A stretch of DNA of 64,000 bases from Rhizobium sullae (GTDB lineage Bacteria; Pseudomonadota; Alphaproteobacteria; Rhizobiales; Rhizobiaceae). The number at the start of each line of letters is the position of its first letter. Position 1 is the first letter of the stretch. The DNA lies in contig NZ_CP104143.1 in the NCBI RefSeq assembly GCF_025200715.1, positions 3,017,501-3,081,500 of the forward strand, written 5' to 3'. A program made the translations under genes and the position numbers. Below the pieces are notes generated by a model, which was given only the letters and a program-made list of their open reading frames with translations, searched no databases and was not told where the DNA came from. This document shows, one piece after another, positions 43,407 to 53,600 of the stretch.

Positions 43407-44405
43407 TCAGATGGCGAGGCCGCCCTCGTTGAATTTGTGGATGCGCGCCTTGTCCGGCGTCAGATGGACGACGTCCCCGGCCTTCGCCGCGAAATCGCCG
43501 CCACCGCGTGCAGTGACCGAGCCGATGCCTTCGACATCGATATGCAGGAACGTGTCGGAGCCGAGATGCTCGGCGACGATAACCCTGCCCTTCCAGTCAC
43601 CGCTGTCCATCGAAAGCAGCACATGCTCAGGACGCAGGCCGATCGCGTGGGCATTCAGCGCCGCCGCATTCTGACCGGTGATGAAATTCATCTTCGGCGA
43701 GCCGATGAAGCCGGCAACGAAAAGATTGCGCGGGCTCTTGTAGAGCTCGAGCGGCGAGCCAACCTGCTCGATGTTGCCGCGGTTCAACACGACGATCTTG
43801 TCGGCCATGGTCATGGCTTCCACCTGGTCGTGGGTGACGTAGACCATCGTTGTCTTCAGTTGCTGGTGCAGTTCACTGATTTCCAGGCGCATGTTGACGC
43901 GAAGTGCGGCATCGAGGTTCGACAGCGGCTCGTCAAAGAGAAAGGCCGACGGCTGGCGCACGATGGCGCGGCCGATCGCAACGCGCTGCCGCTGGCCGCC
44001 GGAAAGCTGCCGTGGTCTCCGCTCCAGATAGTCAGTGAGGTTCAGAACGCGTGCGGCGTCGGTTACCTTCCTGTCGATCTCGGCCTTGTCCATGCCCGCC
44101 ATCTTCAGCGGGAAGGCAATATTGTTGCGCACGCTCATATGCGGATAAAGCGCATAGGATTGGAACACCATCGCAAGTCCGCGCTCGGATGGCGCCTTTT
44201 CGGTCGCGTCCTTGCCGTCGATGACGATCTTGCCGCCGGAAACGTCCTCCAGCCCGGCGATCAGCCTGAGCAGCGTGGACTTGCCGCAACCCGAAGGGCC
44301 GACGAAGACGACGAATTCGCCGTCCTTGATTTCGAGATCGATCGAAGGGATGACCTTGGCTTCGCCGAAGACCTTCGAAACGCTCTGAAGGGTAATGCTG
44401 CCCAT
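43407..44405 (-). CDS. smoK: Sorbitol/mannitol ABC transporter ATP-binding protein
   Basis: 332-residue MalK/UgpC-type ATPase. Walker [10 protein letters not shown] (36-44), Q-loop [20 protein letters not shown], signature [15 protein letters not shown], Walker [17 protein letters not shown] and H-loop [13 protein letters not shown]. The C-terminal TOBE region includes the family phrase [21 protein letters not shown] precedes the ATG, and the gene follows the second permease gene by 18 bases. Confidence 0.95.
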   Translation of the reverse strand: MGSITLQSVSKVFGEAKVIPSIDLEIKDGEFVVFVGPSGCGKSTLLRLIAGLEDVSGGKIVIDGKDATEKAPSERGLAMVFQSYALYPHMSVRNNIAFPLKMAGMDKAEIDRKVTDAARVLNLTDYLERRPRQLSGGQRQRVAIGRAIVRQPSAFLFDEPLSNLDAALRVNMRLEISELHQQLKTTMVYVTHDQVEAMTMADKIVVLNRGNIEQVGSPLELYKSPRNLFVAGFIGSPKMNFITGQNAAALNAHAIGLRPEHVLLSMDSGDWKGRVIVAEHLGSDTFLHIDVEGIGSVTARGGGDFAAKAGDVVHLTPDKARIHKFNEGGLAI

Positions 44406-44423
44406 GTTTCTCTCCCTGATGTC

Positions 44424-45254
44424 TTATTTCACCGCGCCGAAGGTCAGGCCGCGGACGAGTTGCTTTTGTGAGAACCAGCCGAGGATCAGGATCGGCGCGA
44501 TTGCCATCGTCGATGCTGCGGAAAGCTTGGCGTAGAACAGACCTTCGGGGCTGGAGTAGGAGGCGATGAATGCTGTCAGCGGCGCGGCTTTCGAGGCGCT
44601 GAGATTCAATGTCCAGAAGGCTTCGTTCCAGGCCAGGATGATGTTGAGGAGTAGCGTCGAGGCAATGCCCGGCACCGCCATCGGCGTCAGCACGTAGATG
44701 ATTTCCTTGGCGAGCGACGCGCCGTCCATGCGCGCCGCCTCGAGGATCTCGCCGGGGATTTCCTTGAAGTAGGTGTAGAGCATCCAGACGATGATCGGCA
44801 GGTTGATCAGCATCAGCACGATCACCAGCCCCAACCGGCTGTCGAGCAGCCCGGAATTGCGGAACATCAGGTAGATCGGGATCAGCGCGCCGACCGGCGG
44901 CATCATCTTTGTCGACAGCATCCACATCAGCACGTCCTTGGTCCGCTTGGTCGGCGCAAACGCCATGGCCCAGGCGGCCGGGATCGCGATGATGAGACCG
45001 ATCAGCGTCGAGCCGAAGGAGATGATCACCGAATTCATGAAGTGGCCGAGATAGTTCGACCGGCTCTGCACCTCTGCATAGCTTTCCGTCGTCCAGTGGA
45101 AGAACAGGAACTGCGGCGGCGAAGCAATGGCGTCGGCTTCCGACTTGAAGCTCGTGAGAAACGTCCAAAGGATCGGGAAGAAAATCAGGATCGCGAGCGT
45201 CCAGGCGATCGCCGTCATGATGATCTTGCGTTGAGTGGTGACTTTTCTAGCCAT
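44424..45254 (-). CDS. smoG: Sorbitol/mannitol ABC transporter permease (MalG type)
   Basis: 276 residues, six predicted helices, with the EAA-type loop EAARMDGASLAKEIIYVLTP followed by MAVPGIASTLLLNIILAWNE. ATG 45254 follows GGAGGCTTGAG and lies one base past the smoF stop. The permease pairs with SmoF. Confidence 0.94.
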   Translation of the reverse strand: MARKVTTQRKIIMTAIAWTLAILIFFPILWTFLTSFKSEADAIASPPQFLFFHWTTESYAEVQSRSNYLGHFMNSVIISFGSTLIGLIIAIPAAWAMAFAPTKRTKDVLMWMLSTKMMPPVGALIPIYLMFRNSGLLDSRLGLVIVLMLINLPIIVWMLYTYFKEIPGEILEAARMDGASLAKEIIYVLTPMAVPGIASTLLLNIILAWNEAFWTLNLSASKAAPLTAFIASYSSPEGLFYAKLSAASTMAIAPILILGWFSQKQLVRGLTFGAVK

Positions 45255-45255
45255 C

Positions 45256-46128
45256 TCAAGCCTCCAGATTCTTGCCGACAAGGCGGACAAGGAAGATCGC
45301 GACGATGTTTGCGAGGATGACGGCAATGATACCGCCCGCCGAGGCACCGCCGATATCGAATTGCAGAAGCGCCTGCGCATAGACGAGGTAGGTCAGGTTC
45401 GTGCTTTGCGTACCCGGGCCGCCGTTGGTGGTGACCAGGATTTCGGCAAAAACCGAGAGCAGGAAGATCGTTTGGATCAGGATCACGACCGTGATGGCGC
45501 GCGCCATATGCGGCAGAATGATATAGATGAATCTGGATATCGCGCCAGCGCCGTCCATTTCCGCAGCCTCCTTCTGCTCCTCGTCCAGAGACTGCAGAGA
45601 CGTGAGCAGGATCAGCGTCGCAAACGGCAGCCACTGCCAGGCAACGATCAGAATGATCGAGAAGAGCGGCGCGTTTGCCAGCCAGTCATAGGGCTGCAGG
45701 CCGAGCGCCTTCGCAAGATGCGCGAAGAGCCCGTTGACCGGGTTCATGAACATGTTCTTCCAGACGAGCGCTGCGACCGTCGGCATCACGAAGAAAGGCG
45801 CAATCACCAGGATGCGCACAATGCCCTGGCCATAAATGTCCTGGTCGAGCAGCAAGGCGAAGGCGATACCGCCGACCACCGTGATGATCAGCACGCCGAG
45901 CACCAGGAGCAGCGTATTGGTGAGCGCCGCGAAAAAGGCCGGATCGGACAGGAAGTAGCTGTAGTTCAGAAAGCCAACGAAGCTCTCCATTCCCGGGCTG
46001 AGAAGATTGTAGTTCAGCAGCGAGAAGTAGATCGTCATCACAAGCGGGACGATCATCCAAGCGAAGAGAAGCACGACGGACGGTGCGATCATCATTCGCG
46101 CTGCGGAGCGGGTGTGTAACGTTGCCAT
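45256..46128 (-). CDS. smoF: Sorbitol/mannitol ABC transporter permease (MalF type)
   Basis: 290 residues, six predicted helices, EAA loop EAAEMDGAGAISRFIYIILP followed by HMARAITVVILIQTIFLLSV. The start is uncertain: ATG 46128 is chosen, but a GTG at 46158 is in frame and neither has an ideal Shine-Dalgarno. A strong terminator-like hairpin lies upstream, between it and smoE. Confidence 0.93.
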   Translation of the reverse strand: MATLHTRSAARMMIAPSVVLLFAWMIVPLVMTIYFSLLNYNLLSPGMESFVGFLNYSYFLSDPAFFAALTNTLLLVLGVLIITVVGGIAFALLLDQDIYGQGIVRILVIAPFFVMPTVAALVWKNMFMNPVNGLFAHLAKALGLQPYDWLANAPLFSIILIVAWQWLPFATLILLTSLQSLDEEQKEAAEMDGAGAISRFIYIILPHMARAITVVILIQTIFLLSVFAEILVTTNGGPGTQSTNLTYLVYAQALLQFDIGGASAGGIIAVILANIVAIFLVRLVGKNLEA

Positions 46129-46188
46129 GGCGATGACCGATCCTGTTTCGAGGGGCACGCGGCTGCAGGGCAGCTAGGAAAAAAGGGG

Positions 46189-46229
46189 CCGCCGATGCAA
46201 TTCGGGCATTCGGCGGCCCAGAGGGGCGG
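46189..46229 (-). terminator. Intra-operon terminator between smoE and smoF
   Basis: GGGCCGCCG (46196-46204) and CGGCGGCCC (46221-46229) pair perfectly, extended inside by ATGC/GCAT. On the minus strand the stem is followed by CTTTTTTCC. It would end or stabilise most smoE transcripts, leaving partial read-through to the permease and enzyme genes. Confidence 0.85.
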
Positions 46230-46261
46230 GAGGTCAACAATCCCACCGTCTCAGGAGGTTG

Positions 46262-47572
46262 TTATTTGATGTATCCAGCCTTGGTCATTTCGCGGGTCGT
46301 CAGTTGCTGCGCGCTCTGCAGGGCCTGTTCGACCGAGAGCTGGCCGGCGAGAGCGGCCGAGAACTGCTGGCCGACGGCCGTACCGATGCCCTGGAACTCC
46401 GGGATCGCCACAAACTGAACGCCGACATAGGGGACCGGCTTGACGGTCGGCTTGGTCGGGTCAGCGGCGTTGATCGAGTCCAGCGTCATCTTCGCAAAGG
46501 GTGCGGTCTTCTGGTATTCCGCGTTCTCATACAGAGAGGTACGCGTACCGGGAGGGGCGTTCAACCAGCCTTCCTTCTCGGCGACGAGCTTGGAGTAGTC
46601 CTTGCCCGTTGCCCAGGCGACGAACTTCTCGGCCGCTTCGACCTTCTGCGAACTCGCCGGGATAGCGAGGCTCCAGGCCCACAACCAGTTGCCGCGCTTG
46701 CCGAGCCCCTTGTCCGGGGCCAGTGCGAAGCCGACCTTGTCGGCGACCTTTGACTCCTTCGGGTTGCTGACGAAGGAAGCCGCGACGGTAGCGTCGATCC
46801 ACATGCCGCACTTGCCGGTCTGGAAGAGCGCCAGGTTTTCGTTGAAGCCGTTCGACGAAGCGCCGGGAGGGCCGGCTTCCTTCATCAAGTCGACGTAGAA
46901 GCTCAGCGTGTCCTTCCACTCCGGCTGGTCGAACTGGGGTTTCCAGCTCTCATCAAACCAGCGGGCGCCGAACGAGTTCGACATCGCCGTCAGGAAGGCC
47001 ATGTTTTCTCCCCAGCCGGCCTTGCCACGCAGGCAGATGCCGTAGATTCCCTTGTCCTTGTCGGTGATCTTCTTCGCAGCGTCAGCGATGAAATCCCAGG
47101 TCGGCGCGTCGGGCATCTTCAGGCCGGCGGTATCGAACAGATCCTTGCGGTACATGACCATCGAGCTTTCGCCGTAGAATGGCGCAGCATAGAGCTTCCC
47201 GTCTACGGTCAGGCCGCTGCGGATTGCCGGCAGCAGGTCGTCGGCATCGTATTCGGCGCCGAGGTTGTCGAGCGGCAAGAGCCAGTTCTGCTTTGCCCAG
47301 ATCGGAACTTCATAAGTGCCGATCGTCAGAACGTCGTATTGGCCGCCCTTGGTCGCGATGTCGGTCGTGACCTTCTGGCGCAGAACGTTCTCTTCGAGGG
47401 TAACCCATTCAAGGTCGATGTCGGGATTCTTTGCCTTGAAGTCATCCGTCAGCTTCTGCATCCGGATCATGTCGCCGTTGTTCACGGTCGCGATCGTCAG
47501 CGTTTCAGCCGAAGCCATGCCGGCAAACGCCAATGCTGAGCAGGCGCCCAGCAGAATAGTTCTCAATGTCAT
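46262..47572 (-). CDS. smoE: Sorbitol/mannitol ABC transporter substrate-binding protein
   Basis: 436 residues. The signal peptide MTLRTILLGACSALAFAGMA-SAE is cleaved near residue 22. The mature type I extracellular solute-binding protein has TLTIATVNNGDMIRMQKLTD, QYDVLTIGTYEVPIWAKQNW and GAGG-like ligand segments later (GYIK end). ATG 47572 follows GGGAGGAAG; the longer frame is rejected. It is the first transporter gene, behind an operator and a TTGACA promoter, and is separated by a terminator from smoF, as often seen for highly expressed binding proteins. Confidence 0.93.
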   Translation of the reverse strand: MTLRTILLGACSALAFAGMASAETLTIATVNNGDMIRMQKLTDDFKAKNPDIDLEWVTLEENVLRQKVTTDIATKGGQYDVLTIGTYEVPIWAKQNWLLPLDNLGAEYDADDLLPAIRSGLTVDGKLYAAPFYGESSMVMYRKDLFDTAGLKMPDAPTWDFIADAAKKITDKDKGIYGICLRGKAGWGENMAFLTAMSNSFGARWFDESWKPQFDQPEWKDTLSFYVDLMKEAGPPGASSNGFNENLALFQTGKCGMWIDATVAASFVSNPKESKVADKVGFALAPDKGLGKRGNWLWAWSLAIPASSQKVEAAEKFVAWATGKDYSKLVAEKEGWLNAPPGTRTSLYENAEYQKTAPFAKMTLDSINAADPTKPTVKPVPYVGVQFVAIPEFQGIGTAVGQQFSAALAGQLSVEQALQSAQQLTTREMTKAGYIK

Positions 47573-47594
47573 ATCTTCCTCCCAGAAGATGGGT

Positions 47595-47615
47595 ATGAGC
47601 ATTCGCTTTGCTCAT
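47595..47615. promoter_or_regulatory. Operator at the smoE transcription start
   Basis: ATGAGCA-TTCGCTT-TGCTCAT, 7-bp perfect arms, immediately downstream of the predicted -10 element of smoE. The GAGCA core recurs in the larger palindrome at 47711-47733 and in a half-site at 48732. Confidence 0.7.
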
Positions 47616-47620
47616 GGGCA

Positions 47621-47649
47621 ATTACTCACCACTGGGTACGGAATGTCAA
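47621..47649 (-). promoter_or_regulatory. Candidate promoter of the smo operon
   Basis: On the minus strand TTGACA (47649-47644), a 17-base spacer and AGTAAT (47626-47621). The expected start point falls in the operator at 47595-47615. Confidence 0.6.
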
Positions 47650-47710
47650 TTGAAATCGTTGCTGCGATAGCGAAATGACTGGTTATCCTGTTGATTCAAA
47701 ACAGTATAAT

Positions 47711-47733
47711 TTTTGCTCAAATACTGAGCAAAA
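47711..47733. promoter_or_regulatory. Strong SorC-type operator overlapping the smoC stop
   Basis: TTTTGCTCA-AATAC-TGAGCAAAA, 9-bp perfect arms around five bases, spanning the end of the smoC coding sequence. It shares the TGAGCA word with the operator at 47595 and with 48732-48740 upstream of smoC. Confidence 0.75.
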
Positions 47734-48670
47734 ACTCAGCTGTCTCTTCATCAGTGATCAGACTATTGATCTGACGGCCAACGATTGCGGCTCTTATCGC
47801 CTTAAATTTGCGCTTGCCCTTGGCGATTCCTATGACTGTCGAGGTTTCGCGTGAAGGAATCGAAGCCGACGCGACGCGTTCGTTGATCGGATTATCGAGA
47901 AGCCTGCCCTCCCCGTCGAAAATCCAGCCACAGATTTCGCCGATCGCGCCCTCGCGCATCAGCTCCATCATCTCGTCCTTCTCCAGGAAGCCGTCGACGC
48001 AAAGCGGGCCGTCGATGCCCAGTTCGCCGATACCCACGAAGGTCACATCGGCTTGGGCACTTATCGCAAGCGTGTAGCGCACGAGTTGCTGGCCATGGAG
48101 CAATTCGCGCTCCTCCGCCGAGGTGACGAGCACTGGCAGCGGCATCGGGAAGTGCCTCGCCTTCACCGCATCCGCCATGCTGAAGATGACATTGTAATAG
48201 GCGGCCGAACCGTCCGGGGTGATATTGCCCGTCAGCGAAACGATGCGATGGTTCGGACATTCAATCATCGGAAGCTGGTCGACGGCGGCTTTCAGCGTCC
48301 GGCCGGTTCCAACGGCGAGCACGATCGGATCCGGCCGCTTGAGCCAGCGCTCAATCTCGGCTGACGCCGCTTCGGCGATGCCGACTGTCCTCGATGAAGA
48401 CCCCGGATCGCTCGGCACGATCTCGACATGCTTGAGGTCGAATTTCTTCCGCAGCTGGTTGGCAAGCTCAAGGCAGGCAGCAATCGGATGATCGAGCCGC
48501 ACTTTGATGAGTTTTTCGGCGACGGCCAGCGACACCAGCCGCTGCGCCGATTGCCGCGAGATACCCATCGCAGAGGCGATCTCGTCCTGCGTACGGCCAG
48601 CCACGTAATAGAGCCAACCTGCACGCGCTGCGTCGTCCAGCCGTCCCGATGTCTCGGTTCTTTTCGCCAT
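47717..48670 (-). CDS. smoC: SorC-family regulator of the polyol operon
   Basis: 317 residues. Helix-turn-helix RTQDEIASAMGISRQSAQRL (about residues 26-45), then the sugar-binding domain (PIVLAVGTGRTLKAAVDQLP; RIVSLTGNITPDGSAAYYNV; VTFVGIGELGIDGPLCVDGF). It precedes smoE on the same strand with a 144-base gap holding two GAGCA-type palindromes. The gene symbol follows its place at the head of a smo cluster; polyol sensing is inferred. Confidence 0.88.
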   Translation of the reverse strand: MAKRTETSGRLDDAARAGWLYYVAGRTQDEIASAMGISRQSAQRLVSLAVAEKLIKVRLDHPIAACLELANQLRKKFDLKHVEIVPSDPGSSSRTVGIAEAASAEIERWLKRPDPIVLAVGTGRTLKAAVDQLPMIECPNHRIVSLTGNITPDGSAAYYNVIFSMADAVKARHFPMPLPVLVTSAEERELLHGQQLVRYTLAISAQADVTFVGIGELGIDGPLCVDGFLEKDEMMELMREGAIGEICGWIFDGEGRLLDNPINERVASASIPSRETSTVIGIAKGKRKFKAIRAAIVGRQINSLITDEETAEFLLSI

Positions 48671-48731
48671 TGAGGTCTACCGCGTGTATGAATGTTCTCT
48701 GAGTCTGCGCAGCGCCAGATCAGAACAAAAT

Positions 48732-48740
48732 TGAGCAAAA
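48732..48740. promoter_or_regulatory. TGAGCAAAA half-site upstream of smoC
   Basis: Identical to one arm of the 47711-47733 operator and about 62 bases before the smoC start, suggesting autoregulation. Only a half-site is seen. Confidence 0.4.
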
Positions 48741-48787
48741 GTCGAGTGCATTGAGAAAATGCAACGGTCGCGTGGGCGAAAATTCGC

Positions 48788-49447
48788 TCAGGCGAACCAA
48801 TTTGTGACGAAGAAGATCGCAGCCTTGATAAGGCCGTAGCTCACGCCGCCGACTACTGTCAGCGAAATCCCGGCCATGATCATTCCGAACAGCGAAAAGA
48901 GACCGTCCCTGCCCAATATGCCGAAAGAAAACAGGCAGATGGCGAAGGCCGGTAGGATATTGCCGAGCGGGATGGGCAGCGTGAGGATGATCGCAAGCAC
49001 CAGGCAGAGAAAGCCCGCAAGATATTCGGCAGGCGGCTCTACGAGGAAGGAAAGCCTCGGCTGCAGCATGCGTTCGGCAAAGGCGAGCCAACGGTGGATG
49101 CGCGAGACGATCACTTCGAAATCCTCGCGCCTCATCGAGCGGCCGGCGATTACCTTCGGCAACCATGGCTTCAGCCCGAATGTCAGCTGCGAGGCCAGAA
49201 AGAGCAGCGGCGCGCCGAGGATTGAGGAGGTTCCCGGCGGCGTCGGCACCAGATTGGGAATGGCAAAGACCAGCATCAGCGCGCCGGTCGCGCGGTCTCC
49301 CATCACCTCGAAAAGATCGCCGATTGAAATGCGCTCACGGCTTCTATCACCCGCAAGCTGCCTCAGGATAGCAGAAAGCCGCCGCCCCTTTGGGCGTGGA
49401 CCCCTGACAAAATGCCTGCGTGATCTCTCCATTCCCTCGATTGTCAT
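48788..49447 (-). CDS. exoD: ExoD-family exopolysaccharide synthesis protein
   Basis: About 219 residues. A soluble N-terminus (RLSAILRQLAGDRSRERISI-GDLFEVMGDRATGALMLVFA) precedes several hydrophobic segments (LGAPLLFLASQLTFGLKPWL; EYLAGFLCLVLAIILTLPIP; GNILPAFAICLFSFGILGRD). These are hallmark phrases of the ExoD family, named for a Sinorhizobium gene affecting exopolysaccharide and alkali tolerance. The start is uncertain; ATG 49447 and ATG 49549 are in frame without clear ribosome-binding sites. It is divergent from the ROK kinase gene. Confidence 0.88.
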   Translation of the reverse strand: MTIEGMERSRRHFVRGPRPKGRRLSAILRQLAGDRSRERISIGDLFEVMGDRATGALMLVFAIPNLVPTPPGTSSILGAPLLFLASQLTFGLKPWLPKVIAGRSMRREDFEVIVSRIHRWLAFAERMLQPRLSFLVEPPAEYLAGFLCLVLAIILTLPIPLGNILPAFAICLFSFGILGRDGLFSLFGMIMAGISLTVVGGVSYGLIKAAIFFVTNWFA

Positions 49448-49677
49448 TGCATCCCGGCTCGTCGGCTTGCGACTGATACCATCCCAGTGTGAATCTTCTC
49501 TGTCGAATGCGCCGCCATCATGGCCGTGCCAGTTCTGGATCACGGCCATTACATGACTATTTTTCGCCGGCACCCTTCGCTTGACCCTCTGAAGCAAGGT
49601 GAACCTGCCGGCACAGGACTTGCAAATCCGCCCGAAGGGTGCGAGCAGACGCGGAAACTTTCGAGACGGCGGATAAC

Positions 49678-50589
49678 ATGATCATCTCATTCGATATCGG
49701 CGGTTCGGCAATCAAGGGCGGCATCGCGCATTCTGAGACGGACATCGTCCCGCTTGGCCGCCGCCCGACGCCGAAAGATGATTTCGCCGCTTTCGCCGAG
49801 ACGATCCGCAGCATCATCGCCGAAACCGGTGAAACGCCCTCGCGCCTTTCCTTCTCGATTGCCGGTGTTGTCGATCCCGACACACAGCGGCTGACCTGCG
49901 CTAACATTCCCTGCATTCACAACCGCAGCCTTGCGGCTGATCTGGAGGCCGAACTTGGTCTTCCGGTACTGATTGCCAACGACGCCGATTGCTTTGCCAT
50001 GGCAGAAGCCGAGCTCGGCGCTGGACGAGGCCACCGCATTGTTTTTGGCGCGATCCTCGGCACCGGCGTCGGCGGCGGGCTTGTTTCCGATGGCCGGCTC
50101 GTCAATGCATCGGGCGGTTTTGCTGGCGAATGGGGTCACGGCCCGATCCTCGCCTCCGAAGCCGGTAATCCTCCTGTGAAAATCCCAGCCTTTCGCTGTG
50201 GCTGCGGCCAGAACGGCTGTGTCGATACCGTCGGCGGCGCCCGCGGCCTGGAGCGGCTTCACAAGACATTGCACAACCTTGACTTCACGAGCGAGGAGAT
50301 CATCGCGCAATGGCAACGGGGTGAGGAAGACGCAACGCGCACGATCGACGTCTATACCGATCTCGTCGCCTCACCCCTGGCGCTCACAATCAATATCACC
50401 GGCGCGACCATCGTGCCAGTTGGTGGCGGACTTTCCAATGTCGAGCCGCTGCTTGCCGAACTCGACAAGGCAGTGAGAAGCCGCACGCTACGCAAGTTCG
50501 ACCGGCCGCTGATCGTGCGCAGCGAATGCCGTTTAGAGCCGGGCCTCATCGGCGCAGCTCTCCTGGGCTTGAAAGCGGAAGCGGCGTAA
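49678..50589 (+). CDS. ROK-family sugar kinase
   Basis: 303 residues. The N-terminal ATP-binding IISFDIGGSAIKGGIAHSET, FGAILGTGVGGGLVSDGRLV near residue 125, GEWGHGPIL (catalytic-His region) and the zinc-binding CGCGQNGCVDTVGG near residue 180 identify a ROK kinase. Glucose, fructose or N-acetylglucosamine are the usual substrates. Because mannitol oxidation in the adjacent cluster yields fructose, and polyol clusters elsewhere carry a fructokinase (mtlZ), a fructokinase role is plausible but not shown. It ends at a perfect bidirectional terminator. Confidence 0.92.
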   Translation: MIISFDIGGSAIKGGIAHSETDIVPLGRRPTPKDDFAAFAETIRSIIAETGETPSRLSFSIAGVVDPDTQRLTCANIPCIHNRSLAADLEAELGLPVLIANDADCFAMAEAELGAGRGHRIVFGAILGTGVGGGLVSDGRLVNASGGFAGEWGHGPILASEAGNPPVKIPAFRCGCGQNGCVDTVGGARGLERLHKTLHNLDFTSEEIIAQWQRGEEDATRTIDVYTDLVASPLALTINITGATIVPVGGGLSNVEPLLAELDKAVRSRTLRKFDRPLIVRSECRLEPGLIGAALLGLKAEAA

Positions 50590-50617
50590 GAGCGTTTTGG
50601 GGGCTGATCAAAAAGAT

Positions 50618-50649
50618 GAAAATGGCGCGGCTTTCACCGCGCCATTTTC
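50618..50649. terminator. Bidirectional terminator between ROK kinase and RND pump genes
   Basis: GAAAATGGCGCGG (50618-50630) and CCGCGCCATTTTC (50637-50649) pair perfectly over 13 bp with a CTTTCA loop, with A and T tracts on both sides. The last bases overlap the RND pump stop codon. Confidence 0.92.
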
Positions 50650-53600
50650 ACTCTGCCGCCAATGCCGGCGGATGATGGTCTTCCGCCTCTTCCTGGTTGG
50701 CATTGGCAAATTCGGCCTCGGCGTCCGTCGCCTTCGGCTCGCGGCCGAAGAAGAGGGCATAGCCGGCGGGCAGCACGAGAATGGTCAGCACGGTCGCGAC
50801 CAGAATGCCGCCCATCATCGCGTAGGCGAGCGGACCCCAGAAGACGCCGCGGGAGATCGGGATGAGGGCCAGGACCGCCGTCATCGCCGTCAGCATGATC
50901 GGCCGGAAACGGCGCACGGCCGCACCCACGATCGCCTCCTGCCGGTGCATGCCCGCCTTGATGTCCTGGTCGATCTGATCGACGAGGATGATCGAGTTGC
51001 GGATGATAATGCCGAGCAGCGCGATAACGCCTAGGATCGCGACGAAGCCGAAGGGTGCACCACTGATGAGGAGCGCCGCAGCAGCACCGATGATGCCGAG
51101 CGGGCCGGTGGCCAGCACCAGCATCGCCTTGCCGAAGTGCTGCAGCTGCGCCATCAAGAGCAGAACAATGACGACGAGCATGATCGGCGCCTTGGCTGCG
51201 ATCGAGGCCTGGCTTTCGGCAGCATCTTCCGCACCGCCTTGGATTTCGATCTTGTAGCCGGCAGGCAGGCTGTCGCGCAGGCCCTGAATATCGGCATACA
51301 TCTTCATCGCCACGTCGTTCGGCTGAATGCCGTCCGGCAGCGTTCCGCGAACCGTGATCGTCGGCAGACGGTCACGGCGCCATTCAACGCCTTGTTCCAT
51401 AGCCGGGACCACCTTGGCGACCTGCGCGACCGGAACGGAGCCGCCGAAGTCTGTCGGGACATAGACCGAATTGACAGCCGATAGCAGCGAACGGCTGGAA
51501 TCCGGCTCGCGGGCGACGATCGAGACCGTCTCTTCGCCGTCGCGGAAGTCGTCAAGCGGCTGGCCGGACATCGCCGCCTCCAGCGTCTGACGGACACGCT
51601 GCGAGGTAACGCCAAGAGCGCGGGCGCGATCCTGATCGATCACCAGCTTCATGGCCGGCACCGGCTCCAGCCAGTCGTCGTGGACGGCGCCGAGCTGCGG
51701 ATTCTCTGCAAACTTCGCCTTCACCTGATCGGCGATATGGCGAACCTCCTGGCGATCCGGCCCCATGACGCGCATCTGCACGGGCCAGCCCGTCGGTGGA
51801 CCAAGGAAGAGACGGTCGACCTTGCTGCGAATGGACGGAAAATCTTCCGCAAGGATGCCGCGCAGCTTGACGATCAGCCGCTCGCGGGCAGGCTCGTCAT
51901 TGGCGATGATCAGGAGCTGCGCGAAGTTCGGATTGCGAAGCTGCTGGTCGAGCGGCAGGAAGAAGCGCGGCGCGCCCTCACCGATATAGGTGGCGACGAA
52001 CTTCTTGTCCTTGTCATCCATCATCTTGGCTTCGAGCGCCTTTGCCTGCGTCTCGACTTCCTTGATGCTGGTGCCTTCCGGCAACCAGAGATCGACGAGG
52101 ATCTCGGGGCGCGAGGACTGCGGGAAGAAGTTCTGCGGAATGAACTGGAAGGCCCAGAGGCTCGTGGCGAAGGTGAAGAGCGTGGCGGCCAGCACGATGA
52201 TGCGATGGCGCACGGCCCAGGCGACGGTGGTCCGCAGGCGGCGATAAAAGCGCGTATCGAAGACATCATGATGCTCGCCAGCGTGCTTGCGTTGCTTGAG
52301 GATCATGTAACCGAGCCACGGCGTGAAATAGACCGCCACGAACCAAGAGACGACGAGCGCGATGCCGACCACGTAGAAGAGCGAGCGCACATATTCGCCG
52401 GCCGTCGACTCCGCAAAGCCGACGGGAATGAAGCCCGCCGTGGTGATCAGCGTGCCGGTCAGCATCGGGAAGGCGGTCGAGGAATAGGCGAAGCTCGCGG
52501 CTTCGATCTTCACCAGGCCCTCTTCCAGTTTTCGTTCCATCATCTCGACGACGATCATCGCATCGTCGACCAAGAGCCCAAGCGCAATGATGAGTGCGCC
52601 GAGCGAGATGCGCTGCAGGTCGATGCCTATTTCGTACATGATGGCGAAAGTAGCAGCCAGCACGAGCGGAATCGCGATCGCGATGACAAGGCCAGACCGC
52701 CAGCCGATCGACAGGAACGAGACGATCAGCACGATGATCAATGCTTCGCCAAGCGCATGCATGAATTCACTGATGGCGTCCGTCACCACATCCGGCTGGT
52801 TGGAAATCTGGTCGACGGAAACGCCATAGGGCAGAGATTCATCGAAGCGCTGGTAGGTCGCCTCGATGGCCTTGCCGACATCCGTGACCTTGAAGCCCTT
52901 GGCCATAACCACGCCAACCTGCACGCTTTCGTGCCCGTTGAAGCGGTACTTGCGCTGATAGGGGTCTTCGAGACCGGAGGTGACGGTGGCGATATCGCCG
53001 AGACGCGTCACCTGATTTCCGGAGCGCAGGCGCAGTTCGCGGATATCCTCGACCTTCTTTACATCGCCTTCGACGGAAATGCGCACCGAATGCAGGCCGG
53101 TATCGACGGATCCTGCGGGATCGACATTGTTCTGGCCCTTGATGGCATTCTGCAAGTCGAGGATTGTTAGCCCCCGTTCGGCAAGCGCCTTGGACGAAAC
53201 GTCGATATAAATCTTTTCTGGCTGGTCGCCGATGATGACGGCCTTCTCGACGCCCGGCGTCGAAAGCAGCATGTCGCGCGCCTGAATCGCGAATTTCTTC
53301 AGTTCCGGATAGGAGTAGCCGTCGCCGCTGATTGAATGAAGCGTGATGAAGGTATCGCCGAATTCGTCATTGAAATAAGGCCCAAGCAGGCCTTCGGGCA
53401 GTTCGTTCGAAATATCGCCGACCTTCTTGCGCACCTGATAGAAGGCGTCCGCCACTTCCGCGGCGTTGGTATCACCCTGGACCTGCAGCGTGATGATCGC
53501 GCTGCCGGCACGGGTGTAGGAGCGAACGAAATCGAGATGTGGGGTCTCCTGCAGCTTGCGCTCGATCTTGTTGACGACCTGATCCTCCATTTCCTGGATG

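Noticed and set aside
51680..53170. 496-codon open frame antisense to the RND pump
   Set aside because: Charged low-complexity product without family features, opposite a full-length RND transporter.
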